Part shown: piece by piece, positions 31,914 to 41,791 of the stretch
Layout of the letters: each line of letters opens with the position of its first letter
Position numbering within the stretch: position 1 is the stretch's first letter
Origin: Mesostigma viride
Lineage: Eukaryota > Streptophyta > Mesostigmatophyceae > Mesostigmatales > Mesostigmataceae
DNA length: 42,500 nucleotides
Direction of reading: 5' to 3'
NCBI GenBank assembly: GCA_009746045.1
Contig: RPFO01000436.1
Coordinates: forward strand, 956,127 to 998,626
The notes under the pieces: generated by a model
What the model was told of the DNA's origin: nothing
Database searches by the model: none
What the model saw: the letters and a program-made list of their open reading frames with translations, nothing else
Made by a program: the position numbers and the translations under genes

Positions 31914-32015
31914 CTCGTCCTTGGCGCCCAGGCTCATCCCTCTCTGCTCCAAAAGGTACTTGACCAGCTCAAGGTGGCCTCCTTCCGCCGCACAGAGAAG
32001 CATGTTGCGCTCAAA
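31914..32015 (-). CDS. Ankyrin-repeat exon ANK9
   Basis: 34 residues beginning FERNMLLCAAEGGHLELV and ending MSLGAKDE; 102 nt, phase 0. The acceptor is ttcacag|TTT and the donor GAG|gtaagt. It belongs to the F-starting subgroup (ANK4-9), closest to ANK6 (FERSLLHLAAEGGHLALV). Confidence 0.87.
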
Positions 32016-32814
32016 CTGTGAAACACGCAGGAGGCGCAGACCATCGCAGCAGCACTTAGGGGTCGTCATCGTGCTCTTGACCTGAGTTCTTGAGATAAGA
32101 ATGTGAAGAGACATCATGAGAAAAGCGAATGCCGTATTTCTTCAAGAACGGTTCGGATGACAGCATGACCGGAATATTGCAACATGTACTCTGCAATCCC
32201 ATAGATACTATACTACTGAAGTCTATGCTATGACACCAGCAGCCCAGGGCACAAGTGGGGAGTGTGGGAGCAGTCCTCGCCAGCTCAAGGTGTTACAAAC
32301 GGTTACAAACAGTTACAAACAGTTGACCTCAACAGGATGGTTGCAGCTACTCTTTGCGCCAATCGTGGTGACAATTAAGCGTCTTAGCTACATGCCCAGC
32401 ATCACGTGGCTATTCACTCTGCTCATAGAAGGCCGTCTCGGGGGTTAAAACCTCGAACCCAAAGGCCTAGACATTAAGCCCTCAATTCTACATTTTAAAC
32501 TCCAACCCCTTACCTCTTAACCTAAACCCTAACCAGTTCAGAGTCAGTTAAAAAACAGTGTCGTCAGGTCAAGCAAGTTGCATGAACAGCCTCACTACGT
32601 GGCTCGTTGCCCAACCCATCACCAGTTCATTATAGAATGGCCATTTCTGGATAGTTGAAATACTAACGTTGAACCTTGATCGCACGACAGGCGATGCCAG
32701 GGCATGCAGATAGGCGTACAAGAAGCCCAAAGAAAAATGTGCCCCCCCCCCCCTAAAACGGGTCCCACTTCGACTAGTAATGCTATCAAGACCGCTTCCT
32801 TGATGAAGCCTTAC
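32016..32814. other. Intron between ANK8 and ANK9
   Basis: Small tandem words 'ggttacaaac' (three, 32295-32325) and a run of Cs at 32742-32752. A short 'cctaaaccctaacc' (32521-32534) resembles plant-type telomere units but is only two copies. Confidence 0.5.
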
Positions 32815-32916
32815 GTAGTCCCTGGCCTCCACGCTCATCCCATTGTCCTCCACCAGGTACTTGACCAGCGCCAGGTGGCCTCCTTTCGCGGCAAAATGCA
32901 GCGCATTACACCCGAA
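32815..32916 (-). CDS. Ankyrin-repeat exon ANK8
   Basis: 34 residues beginning FGCNALHFAAKGGHLALV and ending MSVEARDY; 102 nt, phase 0. The acceptor is gcaacag|TTC and the donor TAC|gtaagg. It carries the full set of ankyrin signature residues. Confidence 0.89.
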
Positions 32917-33439
32917 CTGTTGCGAAAAGGCAGCATAAACAAAACGAACATCAATTCAAAATTACATCTTGTCGTGTCAAAGTCAAAGTCGTAGGGACTT
33001 TCCGCACATCTCTTTGCATGTGCCCAGAATCTGACGTGCCTCTTTTAAATGTTAGACATCACCAGGTAGGAAGATGCGCATAAATCCTGTAACCTGTGTA
33101 CGATGTCATTGCCTGACAAAGTATCCACTCGACAACAGTGTGAACCGTCTACAACGGCTGGAGGAAAACAAAAGCTGGAACACGGAGGTCCTCTGCATTA
33201 CTCAAGTGCCCCACCAGGACAGCATAGTAAACAGAGGCCTTCTCCCTCTGCCAAGCACAGGCGAAGCACTTGACTGGGCTTGAGCGCATGCCGCACAGGG
33301 CAAAAGATGAAGCTGAAGCTGGGGACCCTGTCATAGCAAGAGCAGAATCAACAGTGGAGTTAACAGTGGGAACGACAGTGGAATCAACAGCTGGATCAGC
33401 AGAAAGCATGGCATGCGTGCGGTCAGCATCAACCCTCAC

Positions 33440-33541
33440 CTGGTCAACCGTGTCCATGCTCACATTGCTGGACCCCACCAGGTACTTGACAACCTCCAGG
33501 TGGCCTCTTTCAGCTGCGTAATGAAGCGCGTTGCACCCAAA
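33440..33541 (-). CDS. Ankyrin-repeat exon ANK7
   Basis: 34 residues beginning FGCNALHYAAERGHLEVV and ending VSMDTVDQ; 102 nt, phase 0. The acceptor is caacag|TTT and the donor CAG|gtgagg. The intron upstream starts with two tandem copies of a 22-bp word 'gaaaaacgagcgcacaacaa' plus 'tc' (33546-33590). Confidence 0.89.
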
Positions 33542-34302
33542 CTGTTGAAAAACGAGCGCACAACAATCGAAAAACGAGCGCACAACAATCACACACAGAC
33601 ATTGGCGGTTCTTGAACGCTCTCAACCCGTGAATTGGTGAGCTATGCTCATTCTATCTATCGTTAACCTGCTGAGCTGAGAATGCAACGCCGTATAGCAC
33701 AGAAAGAAAAAAATCATTTTCAGTGTGCTCACCCTAGCATACAGATGGCCATGTTGCCATCTGGTAGACAAGTCCGTCCTATTCCACCATATAGAGCTAC
33801 CACACACATTCATATTAACTTGATGTTTTGTGGTGATGCATGCAAAGCAAAGCCAAGCCAGGAACGGATATGACGGTTTGATAGGGCCTAGATAATGAGA
33901 ATAGGAACCAGCCTGTCTACAGCTGAAGGAAAATGGAATACGCGCTGGGCTTCCACAACGACGCTAGTGCATGCAGCAGGAAATGCTGGACGACGGCAAT
34001 TGTCGTCAGAAAGCAACAAACTAACTAATTGCTATATGTGCCCACGATATGTTTTCGTTACGAGAGTTGGAAGGCAGCCAGGGTGGCAGAGGCGAGGCAC
34101 GGGCTGCATACGGTCTGCCAGGTCAACGAGAAGTATCCTGGCGGCCCCAGCATTTGGAGACTGTGAAACGCGAAAACCAGCAAAATAGCGCTGGCTTGTT
34201 ACTACAGTAGCTTGGCATATTGGAAATGAACATAAACTTACTAGACCAAACGTTCTCAATAACTTTCTTTATGGACATCTTAATGACACCTCGAAGACTG
34301 AC

Positions 34303-34404
34303 CTTGTCCTTGGCATCCACTCTCATTCCCTTGTCCTCCGCCAAGTACTTGACCAGCGCCAGGTGGCCTCCTTCCGCCGCAAGATGCAGCAGACTACGCT
34401 CAAA
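34303..34404 (-). CDS. Ankyrin-repeat exon ANK6
   Basis: 34 residues beginning FERSLLHLAAEGGHLALV and ending MRVDAKDK; 102 nt, phase 0. The acceptor is caacag|TTT and the donor AAG|gtcagt. The intron immediately upstream contains a 61-triplet CTG tract (gene strand) ending only 33 nt before this acceptor, where a branch point and pyrimidine tract would normally lie. Confidence 0.89.
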
Positions 34405-34437
34405 CTGTTGAATGAGAGATGTATGTGGACCACACCA

Positions 34438-34620
<183 letters not shown>

Positions 34621-34659
34621 TACTATCCCTTGTCATGCCGTGTCATCCGTACACACTAA

Positions 34660-35001
34660 GTAGTGCCCAGGTAGGCAAAGGAATCTCAGAAGGCGGGAAA
34701 ATACCACGCGGATGCATCCTTGTTGCAGATCTCATTTTCCTATGTGAATAGCAGTGACAGGCCTCATTTGCATATGTGAATAGGTCTCATTGCTTACTAC
34801 TATGTGAAAAGCAGGGCCATGCATCCAACCTTGTTGCAGGTCTAACTTGCTTATGTTAATAGCAGTGATAGGTCTCGTTTAATTGTGTGAATAGCAGTGA
34901 CTAATTCAACCGGTGTATAAGAAGATGCGTAAAAGGTGACACCGCGTGGCACGTTTCAACTGATCAAATCTAGAGTGCTGCCCAGCTGGAAAATGACTTA
35001 C
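34660..35001. other. Degenerate tandem repeat in the intron after ANK5
   Basis: Two diverged copies of a ~130-bp block starting 'ttgttgcag(a/g)tct', each containing 'gtgaatagcagtga' and 'aggtctc' words (34720-34905). No exon seen. Confidence 0.6.
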
Positions 35002-35103
35002 ACAAGCATTGGCCCCCACGTTCATCCCTCCTTCCTCCACCAGGTGCTTGACCAGTGCCAGGTGGCCTGCTCTGGCGGCGCAGTGGCACGCGCTGCAACC
35101 AAA
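35002..35103 (-). CDS. Ankyrin-repeat exon ANK5
   Basis: 34 residues beginning FGCSACHCAARAGHLALV and ending MNVGANAC; 102 nt, phase 0. The acceptor is caaccag|TTT and the donor TGT|gtaagt. Three Cys fall in the first ten residues, and CHCAA replaces LHLAA, a conservative change for helix packing. Confidence 0.86.
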
Positions 35104-35821
35104 CTGGTTGCACAAGGAAGAGGCGAAGCACAGGAAGCAAAGGCTTTTCTATGTTACAGCCCTGCGGGTTAAGCACATCAGTGAGATCGGCGTTTAAAAG
35201 CACGAAGAAAATATAGCGCCATGTGGGCATTCTTGCAGTCAAAGAACAACCACCCACAACTTGCAGAAGCAGGTAAGAGGATAGTGCATGCCGCTATCTC
35301 AGCTTCCGCCCGCCCCCCACCCTTTCCCCCGGCAGCTAGCCAATCGCAGTATACGTGAGGGCAAGAGACGCCTCTGGGGAGATCACCCCAGCCGCAGCAT
35401 AGGCAAGGTCAACAGACCCTTCCAGCGAGGCCAGCCTTCTTTCTAGGCAAATCTGAATCCCAGCAGGGCCAAGTGGCACTGGTGGGGTAGCAGACGTGCT
35501 TCTTCCATTACAAGCATTCCAAACCTCCCTGTGTGGTACGTCAGTCCGTGGTTTATTCTAAAACAACCGGTTCAATACCACTAGGGTTTGGCTTCTGAAA
35601 CTAATGATCCATTTGGGGCCACCAAAGTTCTATATATGGGTCAAGGGAAGCTTAACTGCCGCGTTGTGGCGAGCAAAAGGCTGCAAGCAAAGGCTGGACG
35701 ACGGATGATGGACCAGGCACGCCAATACTCCCAAGGTTGCATGGCCATAGCAACAGCGTCAAAACAAGCTTGACACCGGGGATTTGTTAATGAAGCTCCC
35801 ACACTGCTCAAGGAAACTCAC
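35104..35821. other. Intron between ANK4 and ANK5
   Basis: No exon or repeat of note. Confidence 0.4.
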
Positions 35822-35923
35822 GCTGTCCTTCGCCTCCACATCCATCCCTCTCTTCCCCACCAGGTACTTGAGCAGCACCAGGTGGCCTCCATGGGCGGCA
35901 AGGTGTAGAACGGTGCACCCAAA
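35822..35923 (-). CDS. Ankyrin-repeat exon ANK4
   Basis: 34 residues beginning FGCTVLHLAAHGGHLVLL and ending MDVEAKDS; 102 nt, phase 0. The acceptor is gaacag|TTT and the donor AGC|gtgagt. It is a well-formed repeat and the first of the F-starting block. Confidence 0.89.
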
Positions 35924-36472
35924 CTGTTCACAGAAAGGGAAGACAAACCAAATGCAGCAACAAACCCAAAGTTAGTACTAAAGCACTACAGCAGTATACA
36001 CTATAGAGTACATTATGATGATGTCATGCGGCCAGGTGTAGAGCATGTCGCCACATTCGCTAACTTCACAGTGGCAGTAATGGCCTCTATTCAACCTTAG
36101 CAGATAAAGAAGCACACTATAAATGTGCAGCTTCGACTAGCACACTAACAATGTGCAGCACTAACTAGCACACTGCCACTGTGCACCTTTGTCCAGAGTG
36201 CGCAACAGCACTCTGACATGCGATATGTTTAGAAAAAACGTGAAAAAACGATGAAGTATATCATAGATCAGAAATCTACCAGCAACATAATCATGGAAAA
36301 CCCTCAGGTGGCTAGCAAGGTCGCATAGTACACAACTTGAAGCCAGCGTCGCTGCCATGCAGGACCAGAGCAAGGCAGTGAAGTCGATAAATTGCAAAGG
36401 CGATATGCAAACGCGCAGCTATTGGCGGCTATTGCATACGCTGCTTCCTGACTAGGCAAAAGCAACACCTAC
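35924..36472. other. Intron between ANK3 and ANK4
   Basis: It contains three imperfect 30-bp words 'ctagcacacta...atgtgcagc' at 36108-36185. No exon seen. Confidence 0.5.
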
Positions 36473-36574
36473 CCTTCCCTTGGCCTCCACGCTCATCCCC
36501 TTCTCCTCCACCAGGTACTTAAGCAGCTCCAGGTGGCCCCCTTCCGCGGCGTAGTGAAGCACACTGTGCCCCCT
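36473..36574 (-). CDS. Ankyrin-repeat exon ANK3
   Basis: 34 residues beginning RGHSVLHYAAEGGHLELL and ending MSVEAKGR; 102 nt, phase 0. The acceptor is taatag|AGG, placed so that the exon has the family length, and the donor is AGG|gtaggt. The acceptor lacks a pyrimidine tract. Confidence 0.82.
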
Positions 36575-37194
36575 CTATTACCCACGCATGGCAGAGATGC
36601 ACGGTTGCAATCCACATCATGCAGGACTCAGAGACTATGCCATTGAGTCCCAAGGTATCCTTCGCCTAAGGTTACCAAACCAGACCCACACAAAAACCAC
36701 TCATGGGCCTCTCATTTGCACCTTTTCTCACATGTGGCATTTGGTCATGGCTGGCTACAACACGAAAAAGGTTGACGAGAAAAGCCTTTCAGACTGTCTA
36801 TCATAATAAGGTGGTGTGTAACAATAATTAGCAGTTGTGCCAAACGAATGCAGTACCGCAGGATTTACATCCAAAGCCCACTCCACAAGCCGCATCCCGA
36901 AAGCTGGCAAATGGGGTACTACTATGAATTATGAAAACAGATGGTAGGTCACCAAGCAACCCGACCTATGCGCTATGTGGGTGCGCTAAGAAATTATATC
37001 TTTAAAGGGTTTTACCCGAAGGGCTTCTCAAAGCGGGGGCATCCACAAAATTCAAAATAATCTCCTAAAATAGATGAGCCCGGCTAGCCCGAGTTTGCTG
37101 CCAAGCCATCCAGCGAAGGCATCACTCAAACGCATGAAACCTGTGGCACACTCAAGAAATGCAGGATTGACATTTTCATGGCCTCTCTCCTTAC
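36575..37194. other. Intron between ANK2 and ANK3
   Basis: No exon or repeat seen on either strand. Confidence 0.4.
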
Positions 37195-37296
37195 CATGTC
37201 CAGCGCGCTGGCATCCACCTTGCCATCCCCCAAAAGGTACTTGACCAGCTCCAGCTGGCCCCAGCCGGCTGCCAGATGCAGGATGTTGGAGCCCTC
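37195..37296 (-). CDS. Ankyrin-repeat exon ANK2
   Basis: 34 residues beginning EGSNILHLAAGWGQLELV and ending KVDASALDM; 102 nt, phase 0. The acceptor is ttgcag|GAG and the donor ATG|gtaagg. GWGQLELVKYLL is a standard ankyrin core. Confidence 0.88.
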
Positions 37297-37791
37297 CTGC
37301 AAGATTTGCGCACAACAGCGTATCAGCAACAGGATTACAGGAAATGGTCATGCTAGCTTGAATTCGGCGGATCACACCAGGCATGATTGTCGGGGTGTAC
37401 CTACCTGATCTCTTATTTTTAGTCTTGCCCCTTGTACATGGAATGTCCATTCTGGCTAGCTTCCTTAATTTCCACTTCCCTGTCTAGTTTGTTCTCTACG
37501 AAAAAGCTCGTCATTGATGCTGCCTTGGACAACATGGTTGCTGAGACGGGCCCTGGCTTCCAGGAGTCAACATTCATGAAGTAGACTTACCGACTAGCGA
37601 ATAGTAACTTTTACAAGTCCCCCTTCCCCATGATGATGTCGCACGACATGCCCTCACCGTGCCGAGTTCAACTCATAACAACCCATTGTGTGGGCAGGGC
37701 ACGTGGAACTAAAGACTTTGGCGGAGTTAAGAGTGCAAAAAAGCAAGTGCGCTACATGGTTGCCTGGCTTCTGGCAGGAGACAGGGGCTCA

Positions 37792-38057
37792 GTTCCCCCG
37801 CCATATTTCTTAATGGGCAGTATTCCTGGGTTCCCCCGCCATATTTCCTAATGGGCAGTATTCCTGGGTTCCCCCGCCATATTTCTTAATGGGCAGTATT
37901 CCTGGGTTCCCCCGCCATATTTCTTAATGGGCAGTATTCCTGGGTTCCCCCGCCATATTTCTTAATGGGCAGTATTCCTGGGTTCCCCCGCCATATTTCT
38001 TAGTGGGCAGTATTCCTGGGTTCCCCCGCCATATTTCTTAGTGGGCAGTATTCCTGG
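37792..38057. repeat. 38-bp minisatellite (7 units)
   Basis: The unit starts gttcccccgccatatttctt and continues aatgggcagtattcctgg. The seven copies are almost the same, with a/g at one site ('ttaatggg' or 'ttagtggg') and 'ttccta' in the second unit. It lies in the intron between ANK1 and ANK2. Confidence 0.95.
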
Positions 38058-38306
38058 GAATTCCCACACAACTATTCTAGTGCCCTATTCTAGATATATA
38101 GCGCGGCATGATGGCTGGAGCCCCTGATGGCACAGCAGTTCTTAACCTGAAATGCGGACATGCCAGGAAGCAACCTCTTTTATGGTTGGCAGATCACAGG
38201 GTGGTCTCCTAATCCTGCTCAAGCCCGCAAGAGGAAAGAGGCAAAAAGTGCATAAATTAAATTTTAGTTTTAACTGTGTCCAAGGCCAACAGATACAAGA
38301 ACCTAC

Positions 38307-38405
38307 CATGTCCACCTCGCCCAACTTGACCCCATACAGCACTGCCATCTGCACGGCGTCCACCCGACCCTCTCTGGTGGCCCGGTGCAGCGCCTGAGGG
38401 ATGTC
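38307..38405 (-). CDS. Ankyrin-like exon ANK1 (first after the kinase)
   Basis: 33 residues beginning DIPQALHRATREGRVDAV and ending KLGEVDM; 99 nt, phase 0. The acceptor is ccgcag|GAC and the donor ATG|gtaggt. ALHRATREG and VDAVQMAVLYGVKL follow the ankyrin spacing with hydrophilic changes expected for an N-terminal cap of the repeat stack. Confidence 0.8.
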
Positions 38406-38985
38406 CTGCGGTAAAAGGCGCTCCAACAAAAGCACGATGCACCAAGGGAAATCTGTTGAGAAAGCCCAGAGATGACATCAATGATGTGTATCATGTCAGC
38501 ATCCATGCTCACATAAACAGGTAGGCTCGCATGCCTGTACCAAAGGAATGCCAATACCTGGGAAGAAACATACCACTAAACAAGGGCGAAACCTGGGTGC
38601 AGGGCCACGCGGCTGCGATACCGCACAGATGAATACTAGTACCGCACAGATGAATACTACTTACACTATCTTGACATTACCATGGCTGCTGTTGCTATTG
38701 CATTCTCTGTCTGCTCCAGAACTCCCCTGTCTGCCGCCTCCCTCTTTCCGTTTACCCTTTTTATTCAAAAGGAGGACAGGGCAGGGATCTATACATGCTG
38801 CAACCAGACGTGGTGCTGTAAACATTGTCTCAGACTACATGAGCCTGCACTGCCCAACTTCACATTTTTTTTTGAAAAGATAACAAGTGCAGTCACTGCA
38901 CACCGCGACGGCCGCATCCCCACCAGATCGTGGACGTTACGTTGAAAGATAATTTGCCAGACAGGACAAGATTCTTATTTTTGAT
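38406..38985. other. Probable intron between kinase exon and ANK1
   Basis: No exon is recognised. A 21-bp direct repeat 'taccgcacagatgaatacta' occurs at 38617 and 38639, approximately. Whether this is an intron or the end of the kinase gene needs transcript evidence. Confidence 0.4.
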
Positions 38986-40611
38986 TTAAAGGACAAGACG
39001 AGAAAATTTGCACGGGCATCCGCCAGCACACCGAGCGGACAGCCGGACATTGCAGGGCACATCATACACAGAACATGTTCCAGCGCAAGGCCGCCCCGTT
39101 GATGTGCCGGCTCCACCCACCAGTGCACCGTCGGCTGTCTTCGGGCAGGACTGCAGCCAGCCCACCAAGCTGGTCTCACTCCTGGTATGCAGGGAGGGGG
39201 CAGGCCCTGCTTTGGCCCCTGCGCGTGCCTCTGCTGCCTGCCGCAGCGCCGCAAGAATCTCCACGAACGTGGGCCGGTCGGCCGGTCGGTAGGAGAAGCA
39301 GCGCCGCACCAGAGCCGCTAGCGAGCTGGGCAGGTTCTCAGGTACAGCAGGGGACATCTTTCGAAACGCGGACACGTTGGCCATGATCTCGTACATGCTG
39401 AGGCCGGCCCAGGGGCGTGTGCCAGAAACCATCTCAACCAACACGCACGCGAATCCCCACGCGTCCGCGGCCGTGGTCACGCCCCCAAAGTCGTCAGGGA
39501 CCCACTGCTCTGGCGCCATGTAGCTGGGGGTGCCCTGTCCGCCATGAGTGTTATTCTGGCCCTGCGTCGGCGTCAGCTGGTGGCGCGACAGCGTGACGTC
39601 CGCCAGCACGGATATCCCAAAATCCGCCACCACCACGCGGCCATACTTGTCCATCAGGATGTTGGCAGGCTTCAGGTCCAGCACCATCACGCCACGCGCG
39701 TGCAGGTCGGACACCGCCAGTGCCACGTCCAGGCATATGCCCAGGGTGCGGGCCAGGGGGAGGCCTCTGGAAGCATCCGCAGTGCCAGTGCCGTCATTGG
39801 AGCCTTGTCGGGGCTGCTGTGGCGGTGGTGACTGCGATGGTGGCGGCGGTTGTTGCTGTTGTTGCGGTTGTTGCTCTTGTTGCTCTTGTTGCTGTTGTTG
39901 CTGTTGTTGCTGTTGTTGCTGTTGTTGCTGTTGTTGCTGTTGTTGCTGTTGTTGCTGTTGTTGCTGTTGTTGCTGTTGTTGCTGTTGTTGCTGTTGTTGC
40001 TCTTGTTGCTGCTGTTTCTGATGTTGCTGGTGTTGCTGCTGCCGTTCCTGCTGCAAGATCTGCTCCAGCGACGCCACATAGCGCGGCATGACAAGGCAGA
40101 ACTGGCCACGTAGCTTGGCCACCCCTACCAGACGGCACACGTTGTGGCAGAAGATCGACGCCTGCTGCAGGATGTAGACTTCTTTACGAAACCTGGCAAA
40201 CTCGTCTTCCCTTAACCCTCTCGTCCGAAACATTTTGACCACGACCTCCTGCCCCGTTGGTTGCAGGGTGGCCAGCGAGACAGTAGCCAGGGGCCCATCG
40301 TGAATGACGTCACCCAGGACCAGCGTGTCCTCATCTATCTGAGGGACGGGGGCGTCGGAGCCGGCCTTTAACGACCGCTGCTGTTCGATCTGCTGCTCCA
40401 CCCAACGATCCACCAGCGAGCGCAGCGCCGCGACAGGGACCAGCGTCGCGTCAGGGACTCTGGTGTCGGTGAGCGGGTCCGTGTCGTGCCCACGCGCAAA
40501 CCACTGTGCGATGAACGGCTTCTCGTAGATGTGGCCGGTCTCGACGAGCATGACGGGATCCCGCATCAGGTCGCCAGAGATGGGGCACAGAAATTCCGCG
40601 GGTGGTTCCAT
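38986..40611 (-). CDS. U-box / protein kinase, polyQ insert, probably joined to ankyrin exons
   Basis: The frame opens MEPPAEFLCPISGDLMRDPV, a U-box (residues about 6-75) with the FLCPIS, DPV, TGHIYE and TDP marks of E2-binding ubiquitin ligases. A kinase domain spans about 95-460: VVVK lysine (126), helix-C Glu (144), LDLKPAN (Asp312, Lys314, Asn317), DFG (330-332), APE (366-368), D-x-W-GF and R at RPADRP. HRD reads VLD, and the Gly loop (IHDGPLATVSLA) is degenerate. Residues 191-254 are Gln-rich, with 38 Gln in a row (205-242), between helices D and E. The frame stops at 38986. A phase 0 donor CTG|gtgggt at 39121 would give a 497-codon exon fitting the phase 0 ankyrin exons; this join is inference. 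Likely role: E3 ligase with kinase signalling in the cytosol or nucleus. Confidence 0.85.
   Translation of the reverse strand: MEPPAEFLCPISGDLMRDPVMLVETGHIYEKPFIAQWFARGHDTDPLTDTRVPDATLVPVAALRSLVDRWVEQQIEQQRSLKAGSDAPVPQIDEDTLVLGDVIHDGPLATVSLATLQPTGQEVVVKMFRTRGLREDEFARFRKEVYILQQASIFCHNVCRLVGVAKLRGQFCLVMPRYVASLEQILQQERQQQHQQHQKQQQQEQQQQQQQQQQQQQQQQQQQQQQQQQQQQQQQQQQQQQQEQQEQQPQQQQQPPPPSQSPPPQQPRQGSNDGTGTADASRGLPLARTLGICLDVALAVSDLHARGVMVLDLKPANILMDKYGRVVVADFGISVLADVTLSRHQLTPTQGQNNTHGGQGTPSYMAPEQWVPDDFGGVTTAADAWGFACVLVEMVSGTRPWAGLSMYEIMANVSAFRKMSPAVPENLPSSLAALVRRCFSYRPADRPTFVEILAALRQAAEARAGAKAGPAPSLHTRSETSLVGWLQSCPKTADGALVGGAGTSTGRPCAGTCSVYDVPCNVRLSARCAGGCPCKFSRLVL
39886..39999 (-). repeat. Polyglutamine tract (38 Gln) within the kinase domain
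   Basis: Encoded mainly by a 9-bp CAACAGCAA pattern, i.e. CAA-interrupted and not a pure CAG tract. The Gln-rich flank (residues 191-254) adds short Glu, His and Lys breaks, followed by Pro. Confidence 0.92.
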
Positions 40612-41678
40612 TTGGCAAGCGCTAGCCGGTGCACGTTGGCGCGCGCTCTAGAACCGGCCGGCGGCGCCCTCCCTTGGCAGGGTATGGCTTGTCAGTGTGC
40701 TTCAGAACCAATGGTAACCATCCTGTGTTTTATTAGGCCTCAACGCCCAATGTGAACTGGAGTAAAAAACGTTGTCAACGTCTCTTCCAATCAATTCACA
40801 TCGAAGAAAATATATGGCAATTGTTTCCAAACTTTTCTGCCAGACATGTAAAACTTGCGAATTCACAAGCATGAAAAATACTCGAATCGCACTGCTTCAT
40901 AATGGACCTCCTCTGCGGGAATGGTGATTCGCGGGGATTTTGGCCACACTATGTGCGCACAGGCTGCCACCCGCGTACGATCAGTCGCGCATGGGCACAG
41001 ATTGTACGCGCTGAAAATGGAAAGCGCTCGCTGCAACTTCAATGCTTCCGTATCCTTGATCGCGAAACCTATATTTAAGTTTTCCCCCTCGTCTTGCCAA
41101 TTTCGCATCACTTGGAAAACCCGCGCATGGGAAGCCTTGAACCTACCTCTTTTCCGAAATCGATGGCATTCTTGCGTGCACTTATGTAACAGCCCAGGAA
41201 CAGCAACGCCTCTATCGAAAGGCTTTTCGCTCATGTGGATGTCGCCAGGCGAGGCCAGCGGACACGTGTCCCCAGAATTTTCGCGCGAATTGCCGCGCGC
41301 CGCGAAAACTTTCCATGTTGTCACGGCCTGGCTGGCTGGGATCAGTGGCACCACCGCGCCGCGCCCCTGTTCGTGGCCACCGGCGACTGGCAGCATCAGG
41401 CGATATACGCCGCTGACTGCCTCTGACTGCTGAGTTGGAAAGCAACACGCAGCTCATGCACGCGGCATTTCCGCCGTTGTGCATAATAAAGTCGGAGGCT
41501 GCGCCATCGAATTATTTGAGGAGTTGCCTCTTGTGAGGCTTGGCAAGGAAATATAGACATCGAAGCCAAGTAATTGCAAGAAAACCAGCAGGGATTCCAG
41601 CCTTGCTTTTTCTGAGCCATGTCGTGATGCCAGATTTTCCCAATTACGCCCTGTCGTGCGTTTGATTAGCGTTCAACA
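40612..41678. promoter_or_regulatory. Divergent intergenic region, possible shared promoter
   Basis: About 1.07 kb separates the ATG of the U-box kinase (minus) from the Nop16-like ATG (plus). An 'aaccaatgg' word (CCAAT-type) lies about 100 bp from the kinase start. Two long overlapping frames, 40921-41433 plus and 40863-41396 minus, match no family; both cannot be genes. Promoter assignment is by position only. Confidence 0.35.
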
Positions 41679-41791
41679 ATGGGGGGTTCTTTACGGAAAT
41701 CGAAGAAATCACGGCCAACGGTTAGAGTCGGACGGATAAAAAAGAAGCAGCCAAAGGTCGTGCCAGTGCAACTTCCGGGTACCAACAAAAG
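41679..41791 (+). CDS. First exon of a Nop16-like ribosome biogenesis gene (partial)
   Basis: ATG in context aacaATGG starts MGGSLRKSKKSRPTVRVGRI followed by KKKQPKVVPVQLPGTNK. A good donor AAAAG|gtgaga at 41792 ends the exon after 113 nt (phase 2). The very basic N-terminus, with RKS-x-KSRP-x-VRVG and K-x-P-x-V, resembles my memory of plant and algal nucleolar protein 16, a 60S subunit assembly factor. This is a recollection, not a search. The exon is short and downstream exons are not visible in the remaining 700 bp, so the gene would continue beyond the window. Confidence 0.45.

Noticed and set aside
32521-32534. Telomere-like cctaaaccctaacc
   Set aside because: Only two imperfect units inside an intron; not a telomeric tract.
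40863-41433. Overlapping 170- and 177-codon frames on opposite strands
   Set aside because: No recognisable domain in either, no splice or start context that decides, and they occupy the divergent upstream region.
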